Shown here: piece by piece, positions 63,499-64,000 of the stretch
Layout of the letters: each line of letters starts with the position of its first letter
Position numbering within the stretch: the stretch's first letter is position 1
From: Apoda limacodes
Taxonomy: Eukaryota > Arthropoda > Insecta > Lepidoptera > Limacodidae
Length of the DNA stretch: 64,000 bases
Assembly: GCA_946406115.1 (NCBI GenBank)
Contig: OX291545.1
Location: forward strand, 21,943,153-22,007,152
Direction: 5' to 3'
Notes under the pieces: generated by a model
Told to the model about the DNA's origin: nothing
The model's input: only the letters and a program-made list of their open reading frames with translations
The model's database searches: none
Made by a program: the position numbers and the translations under genes

Positions 63499-64000
63499 AT
63501 GTCTTTCACGCTGTCAATATCTGGATTCACATCAAGCTTAAATACTTGTTATTCTCCTGCTCTACAGTTAGACGGAGATTACGAATGTGGTCTTTTATAC
63601 TTTTCTACTTTTAACTCTATTCCAAACGTTGAAAGTAAAAATAATAAATTTCATTATGGTGATAATGAAATGATTGAAATTCCTGAAGGATCTTATGAAC
63701 TACAGGACATTTGTGACTATATAAAGAAAAACATTAGAAGCAGCACCTTTAGTTTGTACAATACTAAACTAAACTTGTAACAATAATACTTTACGTACTG
63801 TAATTTGTTGCTCTAAAGACATTCATTTTGAAAAAGAAAATTCTATTGGGAGTATTCTCGGATACAATAAAAAAACATTACAAAAGAATAAATTTCATGA
63901 ATCACAGATCCCAGTCAGTATTCTTTCTACCACTGTTGTCCGAGTTGAATGTGATATTGTCTGTGGATCCTTCATTAATGGAATTCCAAGCCACATAATC
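63499..64000 (+). pseudogene. Polinton penton-like minor capsid protein gene, frameshifted (3' end outside window)
   Basis: The ATG at 63499 opens a frame of 93 residues that begins MSFTLSISGFTSSLNT and contains ALQLDGDYECGLLYFSTFNS and IPEGSYELQDI. This is the conserved N-terminus of the Polinton/adintovirus minor capsid (penton base-like, single jelly-roll) protein that forms capsid vertices. The frame hits TAA at 63778-63780. The continuing conserved sequence lies in the next forward frame from about 63779 and stays open to the window end (CSKDIHFEKENSIGSILGYN, VVRVECDIVCGSF). One small indel near 63775-63780 therefore breaks the gene. It could be a real inactivating mutation, a sequencing error or, less likely, a programmed frameshift. 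Confidence 0.8.

Larger units (their letters stand above)
58673..64000 (+). mobile_element. Polinton/Maverick element, left part (continues past window)
   Basis: Self-synthesising virus-like DNA transposon. Hallmark genes in one direction: FtsK/A32-type packaging ATPase, retroviral-type integrase with chromodomain, adenain-like protease and penton-like minor capsid start, plus a PLA2/pX-type protein and two unknowns. The major capsid protein and protein-primed DNA polymerase B must lie beyond 64000 if the element is complete. The left end is uncertain: AGTAGGTG at 58673 fits the AG start typical of Polintons and would leave AATATT as the 6-base target duplication, but the matching right end is outside the window. 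Six of the seven visible frames are open; one is frameshifted. Confidence 0.85.

Noticed and set aside
1..64000. LTR retrotransposons, rRNA genes, bacterial-type operons
   Set aside because: No paired LTRs, gag/pol frames, rRNA signatures or Shine-Dalgarno-led operons were seen; the integrase at 61.4 kb belongs to the Polinton set, not to an LTR element.

Overview
The window looks like nuclear DNA from an insect, most probably a moth or butterfly. The host genes are intron-split with GT/AG junctions, and two of them belong to a CRAL-TRIO (alpha-tocopherol-transfer-protein-like) family that is abundant in Lepidoptera. The intergenic and intronic DNA is AT-rich and packed with decayed SINEs, LINE tails, a mariner relic, hAT relics and small inverted-repeat elements of a lepidopteran kind. 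The lepidopteran call rests on recall of such families and no species can be named. All three host genes are on the + strand.

Layout. (1) About 1-25.2 kb: the 3' two thirds of a PKA-like kinase gene of the Pka-C3/PRKX type, in five coding exons (1991-2100, 12849-13094, 14913-15094, 24022-24099, 25042-25167). Its introns are swollen by repeats, including a 2.34 kb near-palindrome at 18701-21040. The glycine-rich loop and catalytic lysine must be encoded upstream of base 1. (2) 25.2-30.4 kb: intergenic repeats and CA microsatellites. (3) 30379-38068: a complete seven-exon CRAL-TRIO gene (308 aa). (4) 39540-58094 and beyond: its tandem paralogue, with six exons of exactly the same lengths. Intron 2 is inflated to 12.4 kb by transposable elements, and the seventh exon is not in the window. 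(5) About 58.7 kb to the end: the left part of a Polinton/Maverick (large virus-like DNA transposon), sitting where the last intron of the second CRAL-TRIO gene should be.

The Polinton part carries, all on +, a packaging ATPase, an acidic protein of unknown function, a small protein whose stop overlaps the integrase start (ATGA), a retroviral-type integrase with a C-terminal chromodomain, a phospholipase-A2/pX-like protein, an adenain-like cysteine protease and the start of a penton-like minor capsid gene. That last gene is broken by one frameshift. The major capsid and protein-primed DNA polymerase genes expected of the family are not in the window. Together the genes form a virion-morphogenesis plus integration module; most are intact, which suggests a fairly recent insertion.

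No CRISPR array, rRNA gene or convincing functional tRNA gene is present. Repeat boundaries were read by eye and are approximate unless a base-exact junction is stated.
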